51,765 bases of DNA, from assembly GCA_028290305.1 (NCBI GenBank), contig JAQGKC010000221.1, positions 1-51,765 on the forward strand. Reading direction: 5' to 3'. Source of the DNA: Bradyrhizobium sp. GTDB taxonomy: Bacteria; Pseudomonadota; Alphaproteobacteria; Rhizobiales; Xanthobacteraceae. Every line of letters begins with the position of its first letter. Position 1 is the first letter of the stretch. The notes beneath the pieces are model-generated. The model saw nothing but the letters and a program-made list of their open reading frames with translations. It did not search any database and was not told the DNA's origin. This document shows positions 33,746-42,790 of this stretch, piece by piece. A program made the translations under genes and the position numbers.

Positions 33746-35650
33746 ATGATGACGCGCGTTCCGCGAACGGCTAAGTTCCGGCAAAACGAACTGGATCCAA
33801 TGGTCGAACTCCGCACCCTCGCTTATTTCGTAGCCACCTGTCGGGCCGGCAGCCTCGCGCTCGCCGCGGACGAACTCGGCATCGCCGTATCGACGCTCAG
33901 CACGACAATGAAGACACTCGAACAGGATCTGGGCCTGGAGCTGTTTCGGCGCATCAACAACGGCCTCTATCCGACGGAGGCAGCGCGCACGTTGATGCGT
34001 GCCGCTGACCCTTTGCTGATGGCCGAGGTATTCGCGCGCCGTTGGGTCGCGTCGCCATCGAAGGCGCAGCTCAAAGTGCTCAAGGTCGATATCCGCCTGA
34101 GCTTCACCATCGGCGGAATAGGCAGGGCGCTGCGACGTGCCATCGAAACGATGGGTGCAGATCGTCCAGACATACTGGTCGACCCCGTATGGACGGACGA
34201 AAAGGATATTCCATACATCAGCGGATTGGCGGAAAACTGGAACGGTTCTGAACGCAATCTTGTCACGGTCGGCCTGGGCGAAGAAAACCGCAGAGAGTCC
34301 CGGCGCGCCGTCACGCTATTCTCCGATCCCTGGGTGTTCGCCTGCCGTCTACCCGCTGGCACGCGCCAACCACCGAGTGCGGCGGAACTGGTCGCAGGCC
34401 GTTTGGTGATCCCCTCACTAGCGCCACCATTGATCGAGCAAGCGGACCGGTTCTTCAGTCACCACAATATAACCGGCGTACGTTTCCTCAACGATCATCC
34501 GGGCGACCTTCCACGCCTGATCGACGACTATCCCGACGCTGCGCTATTTTTGCCTCAAAGCCTCATCTCTCCACGGCTGGGCCTGCTAAACGTTGCGGTA
34601 GTTATGCCGAATACGCCGCTGGCGATGAAAGTCGTCGCGCGTGCGCTGGATCCGAACGCCATAACGGTGGCATTCATGCGTCATCTGAAGGCGACGCTTG
34701 CAGGCAAGGACCAATCCCGCATCGAACGGCCGAAGATCAGTCTCCGACAGATTCACTATTTCAACATGGTGCATCGCCTTCGACGGGTTTCCGCGGCGGC
34801 GCGTGGCGCCAGCATCAGCCAACCGGCTCTCAGCGAACAAATTCACAAGCTGGAAGCTGCGCTCGACGGCGCACTGTTCGAACGGCAAGGCGACGGCGTC
34901 ATTCCGACCGCCAAGGGCGCCCGGTTCGCCGAGATGGCGGCGTTGATCGAGCCCGGATTTCGAAGGCTTACGACGGAAGACGACAGCGCCACTCCACCGC
35001 AGAGCCGGCGCCTTTCCCTCGGCATTCTTCCTTCGGTCAACCAGCATGGCTTTCTCGTCAACCGGATCACCGAAGCCATACTGGACATTCAAACACACCA
35101 TCCCAATCTCAAACTCGTCATTCAGGAAGCACCGAACGGCATGTTGCAGGACTGGGTGATGCGTGGGCTGGTGGGCATGGCGATCGTCGAAACGGTCCTG
35201 CCGCACATGCCGCGCCTGCCTCTGGGTTCGTCGGAAGGGCTCGCAGCGGTATCGCATACGCGTCATAGATTGCTTCCGCCCGGACCTGTGAAGCTCATAG
35301 ACCTCGCACGGATGAAGCTTGTTTTACCTACCAACCGGTTCGGCCTGCGGCAATTGTTCGATATCGCAGCCGAAGAACGCGGTCTGAAAATCCAGCCCTA
35401 CATGGAAGTCGACGCGCTTCCGATGGCTGTAGCCACCCTCGCCCGGTCGCCCGTCTGCACCGTCTTGCCACCATCGGCGGTGGAACGCGAAATATCGGCC
35501 GGCGATCTGATCGCACATCCGATCGTGGACCCCGCGATCGCGAGACGCTTGTTCGTAATCCATTCGGGCGAGCGAACATTGAGCGCGCCGGAACGCAGCC
35601 TTGTGAATACCCTGCGCAAGAAATTATCCGAAGCCCGCAGTGTCGGCTGA
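33746..35650 (+). CDS. Double LysR-type regulator: two complete HTH-plus-ligand units in one chain
   Basis: A 634-residue protein, twice the LysR length. The first winged helix is MVELRTLAYFVATCRAGSLA, then GIAVSTLSTTMKTLEQDLGL, at residues 19-70. A first ligand domain follows to about 315. A second LysR unit begins ISLRQIHYFNMVHRL near residue 330, with GASISQPALSEQIHKLEAAL, and has its own ligand domain (SLGILPSVNQHGF). The start may be the later ATG at 33800. Both HTHs keep plausible recognition helices. It faces the UbiD-Liv operon and probably controls it. One chain with two DNA-binding heads could bind two sites or act as a pseudodimer. Confidence 0.88.
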   Translation: MMTRVPRTAKFRQNELDPMVELRTLAYFVATCRAGSLALAADELGIAVSTLSTTMKTLEQDLGLELFRRINNGLYPTEAARTLMRAADPLLMAEVFARRWVASPSKAQLKVLKVDIRLSFTIGGIGRALRRAIETMGADRPDILVDPVWTDEKDIPYISGLAENWNGSERNLVTVGLGEENRRESRRAVTLFSDPWVFACRLPAGTRQPPSAAELVAGRLVIPSLAPPLIEQADRFFSHHNITGVRFLNDHPGDLPRLIDDYPDAALFLPQSLISPRLGLLNVAVVMPNTPLAMKVVARALDPNAITVAFMRHLKATLAGKDQSRIERPKISLRQIHYFNMVHRLRRVSAAARGASISQPALSEQIHKLEAALDGALFERQGDGVIPTAKGARFAEMAALIEPGFRRLTTEDDSATPPQSRRLSLGILPSVNQHGFLVNRITEAILDIQTHHPNLKLVIQEAPNGMLQDWVMRGLVGMAIVETVLPHMPRLPLGSSEGLAAVSHTRHRLLPPGPVKLIDLARMKLVLPTNRFGLRQLFDIAAEERGLKIQPYMEVDALPMAVATLARSPVCTVLPPSAVEREISAGDLIAHPIVDPAIARRLFVIHSGERTLSAPERSLVNTLRKKLSEARSVG

Positions 35651-35703
35651 ACATTTTACCTATTTTCGCGTCTACCGCCCGCTTTCGTCAGGTGGTCCCG
35701 TGG

Positions 35704-37056
35704 CTAACGTGCGTGGACGGGGCTCACGAAACGTCCCTGTCCCGGCTCGGCCAACACGCGCCCGTCAGCCGCGACGCAGGTGCCCCGCAAATATGTCTCG
35801 ACAGGGCGGAAGGGCAACTCAATTCCCTCATAAGGGCTCCAGGAGACGAAATTGTTGCCACTCGCCGCAGCGCTGTAGCGGTAAGGGTCTCGGCGCATCA
35901 AAACGATATCGGCGTCGCCCCCAATCCGAAGCGCGCCTTTGGCGTGCGTAATTCTGAACAACGCTGCCGGATTGTGCGCAAGTAGCCGCGCCGCGTGGGT
36001 TAGCGGCAGCTTGCGCTCGTCCAATCCCTTGAGCAGCAATCCGTACAACACTTCCAGGCCCGGGATTCCCGACGCATTCTTCAGCATGTTCGGATCAGTT
36101 TTACGGTCTTCCGACCAACTCACGTGATCCGTCGACACGATCGTGACGTTGCCGGCAGCAAGGTGATGCCACAGCGCTTCGACCTCGGCGCGCGGGCGAA
36201 GCGGCGGATTGATCTTCGCCTTGCCGCCAAGACGGCGCACGTCGTTCTCTTCGTCCAAGGTCAGATAATGGATACAGGCCTCGATCGTCGCCTGATGGCC
36301 CTGCGCGCGGTAGGCGGCGGCGAGCTCGTATCCGCGACCGATGGAACTGTGCACGATGTGAACGGGACAGCCCGCACCTGCGCCAAGCTCATAGACCTCG
36401 ACGGTTGCGAGCGCTTCCGAGATTGGCGGCCGGGACAGGCCGTGCGCGGTGTAGTCGGTAATGCCCCTTGCCTCGACGTCGGCCATGAAGGCACGCACCA
36501 TTTCATCGTTCTCATTATGGATGCCGGCGATCAACCCCCGCTTTCCGACGGCCTGAAAGCAAGCATACAGGATTTGCGGGGGTATCCGCGGAAAGCGCTT
36601 GGGATGCGTGCCGAACGTGGAAAATTTGAAAGCAGCAGCCCCAGCGTCCACGAGCTCATCGACCCTCGCGGCGCCTTCGTCCGGGTCAACCGTCGCATAA
36701 AGCGCGAAATCGACTCGCGCTTGCGCACTGGCCTCTTTGATCTTGGTCTGAAAGCGTTCCGCCGTGGCGATCAAACAATTATCGTCGTAGGGCATGTCGA
36801 CAATCGTGGTGACCCCACCCGCTGCAGCGCTCTTCGTAGACCAGATAAAGTCTTCCTGTCCCAGTTGGCTGCGACTGTGAACTTGCGCATCAATGGCGCC
36901 TGGAAGGACGAGAAAGCCGCCGCCTCCATATTTTTCCCCTTCAGGGAGGGTCCCGGACCCGATGGCCTGCACGATGCCATCACCGACAAGAACGTATCCG
37001 TTATCGATAATTCGGTCGGATAGGACGACGGTCCCGGCGAAAACCTTGTCAGCCAT
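35704..37056 (-). CDS. Cyclic amidohydrolase (dihydroorotase/hydantoinase/allantoinase-like)
   Basis: A 450-residue metal-dependent ring hydrolase of the amidohydrolase superfamily. The metal motif is GAIDAQVHSR near residue 54, where the first His of HxH is Gln. The bridging Lys is in AAAFKFST near 140, with His in AGIHNENDE, His in PVHIVHSS and Asp in VSTDHVSW. The Q-for-H change is also seen in some dihydroorotase-like groups, so loss of activity does not follow. The length and the HNPAALFRI C-terminus fit hydantoinase or allantoinase types. It would give the carbamoyl acid that the M20 enzyme at 20772 could cleave. It runs toward the 3' end of the double LysR gene. Confidence 0.84.
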   Translation of the reverse strand: MADKVFAGTVVLSDRIIDNGYVLVGDGIVQAIGSGTLPEGEKYGGGGFLVLPGAIDAQVHSRSQLGQEDFIWSTKSAAAGGVTTIVDMPYDDNCLIATAERFQTKIKEASAQARVDFALYATVDPDEGAARVDELVDAGAAAFKFSTFGTHPKRFPRIPPQILYACFQAVGKRGLIAGIHNENDEMVRAFMADVEARGITDYTAHGLSRPPISEALATVEVYELGAGAGCPVHIVHSSIGRGYELAAAYRAQGHQATIEACIHYLTLDEENDVRRLGGKAKINPPLRPRAEVEALWHHLAAGNVTIVSTDHVSWSEDRKTDPNMLKNASGIPGLEVLYGLLLKGLDERKLPLTHAARLLAHNPAALFRITHAKGALRIGGDADIVLMRRDPYRYSAAASGNNFVSWSPYEGIELPFRPVETYLRGTCVAADGRVLAEPGQGRFVSPVHAR

Positions 37057-37184
37057 TTATTTCCCTTCGCGCCTTCAGCCGCGCATTTTTAACGTCTCCG
37101 TGCCGGCAGGCGATCGCCGTGTGATTACTTTAAAGCCCGAAGTTAGACGAAGCCGCTCGCGCCGCTAGGGAAGATTCGCTGAAG

Positions 37185-37500
37185 ATGCCGATAGGAAAAA
37201 TCAAATCTTCGCCTGACAGCGGAGATCAAACCATCAACACGAAAGAACCGCAGGCCTTTTTGGAGCATGCGGTCTCGCTCGCCGCTCTAGGCCCGCTGAA
37301 CTACCGTACATTCAATCTGCCACCGTAAATCCTGAAGCCAACGCGGAGTTGCCAGACGTCGTGCGCAAGCTGATCAGCGATAGTGGCGCCCTCATTCGAG
37401 ATCGATTTTTGTTCGCTCCTGCAGACCATACCCTGCGTTTTTATGGTCCGCGCGTCTTCTGGCCGTGTCGGCGCGACGTTGTAATCGCCGGCGATCCCTA
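37185..37500 (+). other. Gap with a 47-codon frame and a second fragment, no recognised gene
   Basis: The 440-base gap 37057-37497 holds a 47-codon plus-strand frame (37185-37328, starting MPIGKIKSSPDSGDQ and ending YRTFNLPP). A second open stretch in another frame (about 37330-37500) reads ELPDVVRKLISDSGALIRDR and ends beside the UbiX stop. Both look protein-like in composition and may be halves of one frameshifted remnant. I recognise no family. Confidence 0.22.
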
Positions 37501-38085
37501 GCTTTTTGCTTTCAGGTCGACAGTCTCACACCAACGAGACACCAGGTTGGTGTCCAGACCCAGCAGATCGAGGGCTCGTCCCACTGAGTGATCAACGACA
37601 TCCTGCAATGTTGCCGGACGTGTATAGAATGCCGGTACGGGCGGCATCACAATCGCTCCCATCTCGGTGACTTGGGTCATCGACCGCAAATGTCCGAGAT
37701 GAAATGGCGTCTCGCGAACCAGGAGAATGAGCTTTCGCCGCTCCTTCAGAACAACATCCGCCGCTCGCGTGAGCAAGCTCGACGTTACCCCAGTCGCGAT
37801 CTCTGACAGGCTCCGAACCGAGCAAGGGGCAATAATCATTCCTTCCGTTCGGAAAGAGCCACTAGAGATCGCAGCTCCGATGTCGTCGACGCGGTACAAG
37901 ACGTCCGCCAGGCTCGCCAAATTGGAGGGCCTGATTTCAGTTTCGTGCGCCATGGTGATTTGCGCGGATCGGGAGACGACGAGATGGGTCTCCACGCCTG
38001 CCGCTCTCAGAGCCTTGAGCGCTGTCAGACCGTACACCGCACCAGAAGCGCCGGTGATGCCCACGACAACCCTCCTTGTGGTCAT
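37498..38085 (-). CDS. ubiX: Flavin prenyltransferase (UbiX), intact
   Basis: UbiX prenylates reduced FMN to make the UbiD cofactor. The 195-residue protein has GITGASGAVYG near residues 9-19, a Ser in LVVSRSAQ, IIAPCSVRSLSEIATG near 85-100, LLVRETPFH near 122, and GAIVMPPVPAFYTRP, so the active site is complete. The ATG at 38085 is supported by GGAGG eight bases upstream; earlier ATG codons lack this. It lies 90 bases after the permease gene and is the last gene of the importer-UbiD set. It can serve both UbiD proteins. Confidence 0.93.
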   Translation of the reverse strand: MTTRRVVVGITGASGAVYGLTALKALRAAGVETHLVVSRSAQITMAHETEIRPSNLASLADVLYRVDDIGAAISSGSFRTEGMIIAPCSVRSLSEIATGVTSSLLTRAADVVLKERRKLILLVRETPFHLGHLRSMTQVTEMGAIVMPPVPAFYTRPATLQDVVDHSVGRALDLLGLDTNLVSRWCETVDLKAKS

Positions 38086-38175
38086 ATCCCACGCCTCCAA
38101 AGTCGGTTTCTTGGTCATTAGCGCAATAGCACATCCGATCGTGGTCCACCCAGCGGCGATCGGCACGTGAACTTG

Positions 38176-39039
38176 CTAGACCTCGCTCGGCGCCTGACCC
38201 AGCGGTGACTTCCAGCGCAGAAACCGTCGCTCCAGACGCCCCGCCAGATAATTGGCAGCGACAACGAAGGTGAGCAGGATGACGATACCCGCGAAAACTC
38301 CGGCGGGATCGTAGTTCGCCGACGCCTGGTTGATGAACAGGCCAAGTCCCTTCATCGACGAGGTGAATTCTCCGACGATCACGCCGATGACGGCATATGG
38401 GATTGCCATACGCATGCCCAGCAGAACATAGGGCGACGTTGCGGGCAGATACACGTGGTACGTCAACTGCCGCTCATTGGCGCCCATCACCAACGTCAGA
38501 TTGACCAGCTCGCGGTCAACCGAGCGCACGCCGGAGTACACGTTGTAGAAAACGAGGAAGAACACCATGATGGCGGCAATGGCCACCTTCGACCAGATTC
38601 CGATCCCGAACCAGATGATGAAGAGTGGCGCCAGGGCAATTTTGGGGATGCCATAAAACGCCATCACATAGGGTTCGAAAATTTTCGCAAGGCGCGGTGA
38701 GCGACCCAACCCGTAACCGGCAAGAATACCGGCCGCGACACCGATGACATAGCTGAGCACCAGCTCCTGTCCGGTCGTCAAAAGATGCGGATAGATTTCC
38801 CCGGAACTGAAGAGTTCATACAGCCGATGCGCCACGTCAGTCGGCTTGCTTATGTAGATTTCCTTGATGAGGTGGCCGGACGCCCACTGCCACAATGCCA
38901 AGAGGACGATGCCGGGCAACAGCGCCGTGACTCCGCGTGTAATTGCTTTGACCCAGGATCGGCGTTTAGTCGCCACGCGGTCGACACTCCCGGCCGCCCC
39001 GTCCATCGTTGCGGGCTCATCCATCGCGTCTGCCTTCAA
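38176..39039 (-). CDS. ABC importer permease (TauC/SsuC-type)
   Basis: A 287-residue inner-membrane permease with about six helices after a 30-residue cytoplasmic N-terminus. The coupling-loop signature is LTLVMGANERQLTYHVYLPA near 180-199. YGIPKIALAPLFIIWFGIG and VIGVIVGEFTSSMKGLGLFI are typical of nitrate/sulfonate/taurine-class importers. Its start overlaps the stop of the ATPase gene by four bases. Confidence 0.91.
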   Translation of the reverse strand: MKADAMDEPATMDGAAGSVDRVATKRRSWVKAITRGVTALLPGIVLLALWQWASGHLIKEIYISKPTDVAHRLYELFSSGEIYPHLLTTGQELVLSYVIGVAAGILAGYGLGRSPRLAKIFEPYVMAFYGIPKIALAPLFIIWFGIGIWSKVAIAAIMVFFLVFYNVYSGVRSVDRELVNLTLVMGANERQLTYHVYLPATSPYVLLGMRMAIPYAVIGVIVGEFTSSMKGLGLFINQASANYDPAGVFAGIVILLTFVVAANYLAGRLERRFLRWKSPLGQAPSEV

Positions 39040-39830
39040 TGCTTGTGCCCTCGCATTTCGACCTGCGATTTGAAAACCGACCAGACGGCGTCATATGCCT
39101 CATCGAAATCGGGATTGCGGAATGCCTCGAACACGTTTCTGGGTCTCGGTATGTTGATGACGACGTTGGCCAACACCCGGGCCGGCCGATTGCTCATGAC
39201 CACCACACTATCGGCGAGCAGCACGGCTTCCGCAATATCGTGAGTGATGAACAGCACCGTGGCCCTCGCGCTTTGCGACAGCGATTGAAGATCGCTTTGC
39301 ATGACCATCCGCGTCTGCGCGTCCAGCGCGCCAAACGGCTCGTCCATCAGTATGACGTCCGGGCTATACACGAGGGTGCGAGCAATGGATGCTCGCTTCT
39401 GCATTCCGCCCGAAAGCTGACTTGGGTAATAGTTCTCAAACCCCGTCAGGCCGACCGCTTCGAGCACGCTCGCGACACGATCCCTGCGCTCGGACAGCGA
39501 CACCCCGCGCAGCACCAACGGCAGCTCCACGTTTTCCACTAGCGTCTTCCACGGAAACAGCTGGGCCTGCTGGGGAACGAAGCCGATCTCCGTGTTGATA
39601 CCCAGAATGGGCTTTTCGCGGTGGCTGACCCGGCCGTGGGTCGGAATCAACAGCCCTGCCGCCATCTGCAGAAGCGTGCTCTTCCCGCAACCGCTCGGCC
39701 CGATCACCGCAACGAACTTGCCCGCATCGACATCGAATGAAATTCCATCGAGGACCTTGACCGCAGACATCTTTCCGGGAGCAAGAAATTCCTGCCGGAT
39801 ATTATCGAATTTGAGGACTGTGTGAGCCAT
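39036..39830 (-). CDS. ABC importer ATPase (TauB/SsuB-type)
   Basis: A 264-residue ATPase with Walker A VIGPSGCGKSTLLQ, signature LSGGMQKRASIARTL, Walker B VILMDEPFGALD and switch His in LFITHDIAEA. It lies between the second UbiD gene and the permease gene, 15 bases from UbiD. It powers the import system whose receptor is encoded at 41398. Confidence 0.92.
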   Translation of the reverse strand: MAHTVLKFDNIRQEFLAPGKMSAVKVLDGISFDVDAGKFVAVIGPSGCGKSTLLQMAAGLLIPTHGRVSHREKPILGINTEIGFVPQQAQLFPWKTLVENVELPLVLRGVSLSERRDRVASVLEAVGLTGFENYYPSQLSGGMQKRASIARTLVYSPDVILMDEPFGALDAQTRMVMQSDLQSLSQSARATVLFITHDIAEAVLLADSVVVMSNRPARVLANVVINIPRPRNVFEAFRNPDFDEAYDAVWSVFKSQVEMRGHKH

Positions 39831-39845
39831 CGAATCGCCGCCGGC

Positions 39846-41228
39846 CTAGAGCTTTCCCAGCACGAGTTTCCGCGCCTTCTCCCGCACGGCATCCGGAAAT
39901 GTGTGCCGTGCCGCGTAAGGCCGCTTCTTGCAGGTCGCGTCGATCATCAGCTTTGCCGTTGCGCCGTCGCGATTGGAGGGATCTAGAATTGCTCCCATCC
40001 CGTTGCGGATCACATCCATGTCAGTGTCAGCCTGAAAACGCGTACATACCGCCCACATCACCTGCTCTTCGTCGAAGACGTTCACGTCGGCATCGACCAC
40101 AATCACGAGTTTCAGGCTCAGGTTATCACCGAACGCCGCGGCGGCAATATTGCTGGGCTCGCCGGGCGCCGGATCCTTGACCGAGACGTAGGCATGAAGA
40201 AGACACGTGCCCGACTTCGGATAGTGTACCGCGGTGACGCTGGGATATTGCACACGCAGCGACTTAAGCTGGCGAGCTTCCTGAGAGATTCCGAGCAGCA
40301 GCGTGTGCTCGTCCGAAATCCCGGGAGCGACCGTATGATAGAACGCGTCTTTCCGATGGAGAATGCCCGTGACTTCCACGGCATTGCGCGTCGAGCGCTC
40401 CGAAGCATAGCCCGTGAATTCGCCGAATGGACCTTCGTCCTCGTCAGCGTCGAGTATCAATTTGCCTTCGATCGCAATTTCGGCATGCGCGGGTATCTCG
40501 ATCGGACCCGTGACACCGTTCACAATCTCTAGCGGTTGACCGAGGAAGCCTCCCGCCACTTCATATTCGTCGGTGCTAATAGGCCCCTTCCAAAGACCGG
40601 AACCGATGGCGATCAGGGGATGACACCCGGCTATGATCACAACCGGAAGCTCCTTTAATCCCATTGCGCTCGCCTTGCGGGCATAGTTCCAGAGGTGACG
40701 GCGGCTATGAAGGCTGGTTCCAAAGCGGTTCTTGCCGTTGCGCTGCAGCCGGTGAAACGATGCATTCCGGACGCCGGTTTCCGGATCCTTCGCAATGAAC
40801 ATCGCGTTGGTGAGATAGCTTCCGCCGTCCTGAATGAAATGTCGCATGATCGGCAAATAGTTCAGATCGACATCCGCGCCCTTGAGAACCACATCCAGAA
40901 TCGGCCCCGTCTTCACGAGCTTCGGCGCAACTGGAACGACGTCGTTGTTGGCCCACCGGTCAATGAGCTTGTCTTCCGTCACGCCGAGAGCCGCAGCGAA
41001 ACGGTCCCTCGCACCGAACAGATTCATGATAACGGGAAAGCGCGAACCCTTTACATTCTCAAAAATGAGAATGGGGCTGCCGTGCTTTTCATATTCGAAA
41101 GTGATGGCGGTCGCGTCGTAGTCGAGATCGACCTCATCCTTGATGTGAACCACCTTGCCGGGATATTCCGCCTCGAACCTGGAAAGAAAGCTGCGAAGGT
41201 CTTGCGGGTTAATGGGCGCTGGCGCCAT
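39846..41228 (-). CDS. UbiD-family prenylated-FMN decarboxylase, second copy
   Basis: A 460-residue UbiD-family protein, only distantly like the copy at 32183. Family features are the NASFHRLQRNGKNRFG segment near 165-180 (flavin-side Arg region), EVAGGFLGQPLEIV, and EGPFGEFTGYASERSTRN near 265 with the two catalytic Glu. The C-terminus has KLMIDATCKKRPY. I chose the ATG at 41228, with a GGAG eight bases upstream. It is the second gene of the HutC-box operon, between the receptor and ATPase genes. It belongs with a dedicated import system and an intact UbiX, so it probably decarboxylates the imported acid or its first product. Confidence 0.88.
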   Translation of the reverse strand: MAPAPINPQDLRSFLSRFEAEYPGKVVHIKDEVDLDYDATAITFEYEKHGSPILIFENVKGSRFPVIMNLFGARDRFAAALGVTEDKLIDRWANNDVVPVAPKLVKTGPILDVVLKGADVDLNYLPIMRHFIQDGGSYLTNAMFIAKDPETGVRNASFHRLQRNGKNRFGTSLHSRRHLWNYARKASAMGLKELPVVIIAGCHPLIAIGSGLWKGPISTDEYEVAGGFLGQPLEIVNGVTGPIEIPAHAEIAIEGKLILDADEDEGPFGEFTGYASERSTRNAVEVTGILHRKDAFYHTVAPGISDEHTLLLGISQEARQLKSLRVQYPSVTAVHYPKSGTCLLHAYVSVKDPAPGEPSNIAAAAFGDNLSLKLVIVVDADVNVFDEEQVMWAVCTRFQADTDMDVIRNGMGAILDPSNRDGATAKLMIDATCKKRPYAARHTFPDAVREKARKLVLGKL

Positions 41229-41323
41229 AGACTTTTCTCCAAACGGCAAATGCTGCATTTAACTTATTTGCAGGAAGCACTACTTGCGCGGAACGAGGAG
41301 ATCCCCAGCCGCCCGGAAGCCAG

Positions 41324-41343
41324 TCCGCCTCTTCTTCGGCGGA
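41324..41343 (-). terminator. Stem-loop between the receptor gene and the second UbiD gene
   Basis: TCCGCC and GGCGGA form a 6-bp stem with an 8-base loop in the 169-base gap. No U-run follows. It may protect the receptor mRNA end or reduce readthrough, as is common after binding-protein genes. Confidence 0.35.
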
Positions 41344-41397
41344 TTGACCGGGCTGCGAAACCTTTCTCCCGTCTGCGCAGCGTGAGGCGCTCGAACA

Positions 41398-42435
41398 TCA
41401 CTTCGCGAGGGCTTTCTCGACGAATGCGTTGCTCCAAAGATCGCCCTCCGATGCCTTCGGACTGCTCTCCTTGCCCGCGTCCGCGCTCATTTCTTTTGAA
41501 AGAGTCAGAAGATTTTGGATGTTGCCGGCATCGAGCTTTCCGGCCTCGGCAACGCCGGCATTCATCGCCTTCAGGGCTGCAACAATGGCGTCAGGATCCG
41601 CTTTCGGGAAAAACTTCGTGGCGATAGCGCTGCCGACCGCATCCGGCTTTGCGATCGATTCTGCGCTGGCCGATTGCACCGCACGGATCGCTTTCACGAC
41701 AACGTCCGAGGTTTTAGGATCCATCGGCTTCTTCGCCACGAAGATCAGGTAAGGAATCCGACCCAACTGCGGAAAATCGTCACTCAACTTGATGAAAGCG
41801 GTCCCCACTCCCGATTTCTCTGCCAGATAAGGCTCGGGCGGCGAAAGAATAAACGCATCGATAGCCTTATTCTCCAGCGCCAGGCGATGAGCGGGTGGGC
41901 CGCCCACTTGCACGATGGTGACGTCCGTTTTGGGATTGAGCCCGCCCTTGAAGGCCAACCAGCGCGCCAGCGACTCCTCGATACCTCCGATCGAACTCAC
42001 GCCAATCACAGCCCCCTTGAGCGCGGCGAGCCGCTTTTCGATGGGATCGGTGGCCTTCGCAGCGGTCTTCTGCAAGAATGCGGGAGACACCACGAGTTGA
42101 AGTGTCACCTTGGACATCAGCGAATAGACAATCTGGAATGGTTGTCCCTTAGCGGCGGCACGCAGCATCGCCTCGGAGCCGACGGCAGCGAGATCGACAT
42201 CGCCGGCATCGAGTGCAGCGAGCGCCGATGCATCTCCACCCGTGATCGACACGGCCGGCGTCAGGCCCTGCGCTTCAAACGAACCAAGCGCACGAGCAGC
42301 CCAGATCGGAAAGAAACTCATGCCCGAGATGGCTTGTCCGATCCGAACGGGCTGCTGAGCTTGCGCGGCCCCTGTCACGAAAAGAGCGAACACGCTGAGT
42401 GCGACGGCAAAGGTATTCTTGCGACAGTTATACAT
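41398..42435 (-). CDS. ABC importer substrate-binding protein (NitT/TauT family)
   Basis: A 345-residue solute receptor of the nitrate/sulfonate/taurine class. A signal peptide runs to about residue 27 (GAAQAQQPVRIG). Mature features are FFPIWAARALGSFEAQGLTP and GDVDLAAVGSEAMLRAAAKG near 80-99. I chose the ATG at 42435: a longer frame upstream would run through the promoter and HutC box and put extra residues before the signal peptide. It is the first gene of the receptor > UbiD > ATPase > permease > UbiX operon. Confidence 0.89.
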   Translation of the reverse strand: MYNCRKNTFAVALSVFALFVTGAAQAQQPVRIGQAISGMSFFPIWAARALGSFEAQGLTPAVSITGGDASALAALDAGDVDLAAVGSEAMLRAAAKGQPFQIVYSLMSKVTLQLVVSPAFLQKTAAKATDPIEKRLAALKGAVIGVSSIGGIEESLARWLAFKGGLNPKTDVTIVQVGGPPAHRLALENKAIDAFILSPPEPYLAEKSGVGTAFIKLSDDFPQLGRIPYLIFVAKKPMDPKTSDVVVKAIRAVQSASAESIAKPDAVGSAIATKFFPKADPDAIVAALKAMNAGVAEAGKLDAGNIQNLLTLSKEMSADAGKESSPKASEGDLWSNAFVEKALAK

Positions 42436-42508
42436 CCTCGGGTCCCTCGCAGCAGCATTAGAGTGAGGCGCAGCCAGTTCTCCCGGCAGCTCATTCGCCC
42501 TGAGTAAA

Positions 42509-42546
42509 ATGTCTATACATAATACATGCCGCCTAAATCGAGTCAA
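42509..42546 (-). promoter_or_regulatory. HutC box and promoter for the importer-UbiD-UbiX operon
   Basis: On the minus strand TTGACT (complement of 42541-42546) and TATTAT (complement of 42519-42524) are spaced by 16 bases. ATGTCTATACAT (42509-42520) touches the -10 and has the GTMTAKAC core of HutC-subfamily operators. The same 12 bases occur at 20721. The rest of the gap up to 42790 shows no gene. Confidence 0.72.
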
Positions 42547-42790
42547 GGCGACCAAGGAAGCACCGCCGACTACCGCGAGGAGTGTCTGCTCAACAGTAAG
42601 TGTCTGCGGAATGATTTGGTTTTTGCGCAGATCCGCAAGACGCGCGATGTGGATCGATGTAGCTTAAGCGACGACCGGGCAACTTTTTCGCATCGAACCA
42701 TCGATTATCGGACGTCACGCTGCTCACTCCGTGGGCAGCTGCTGACCTAATGGATGCAATCCAGCCGGTCACGGCAATTGAGTTTCAACA

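Noticed and set aside
41515..42507. 330-codon plus-strand frame opposite the NitT/TauT receptor gene
   Set aside because: No recognisable domain, His- and Arg-rich, fully antisense to a well-supported gene.
42436..42555. Forty-residue extension before the NitT/TauT receptor signal peptide
   Set aside because: It covers the predicted -10 element and HutC box and would put extra residues before a normal signal sequence.
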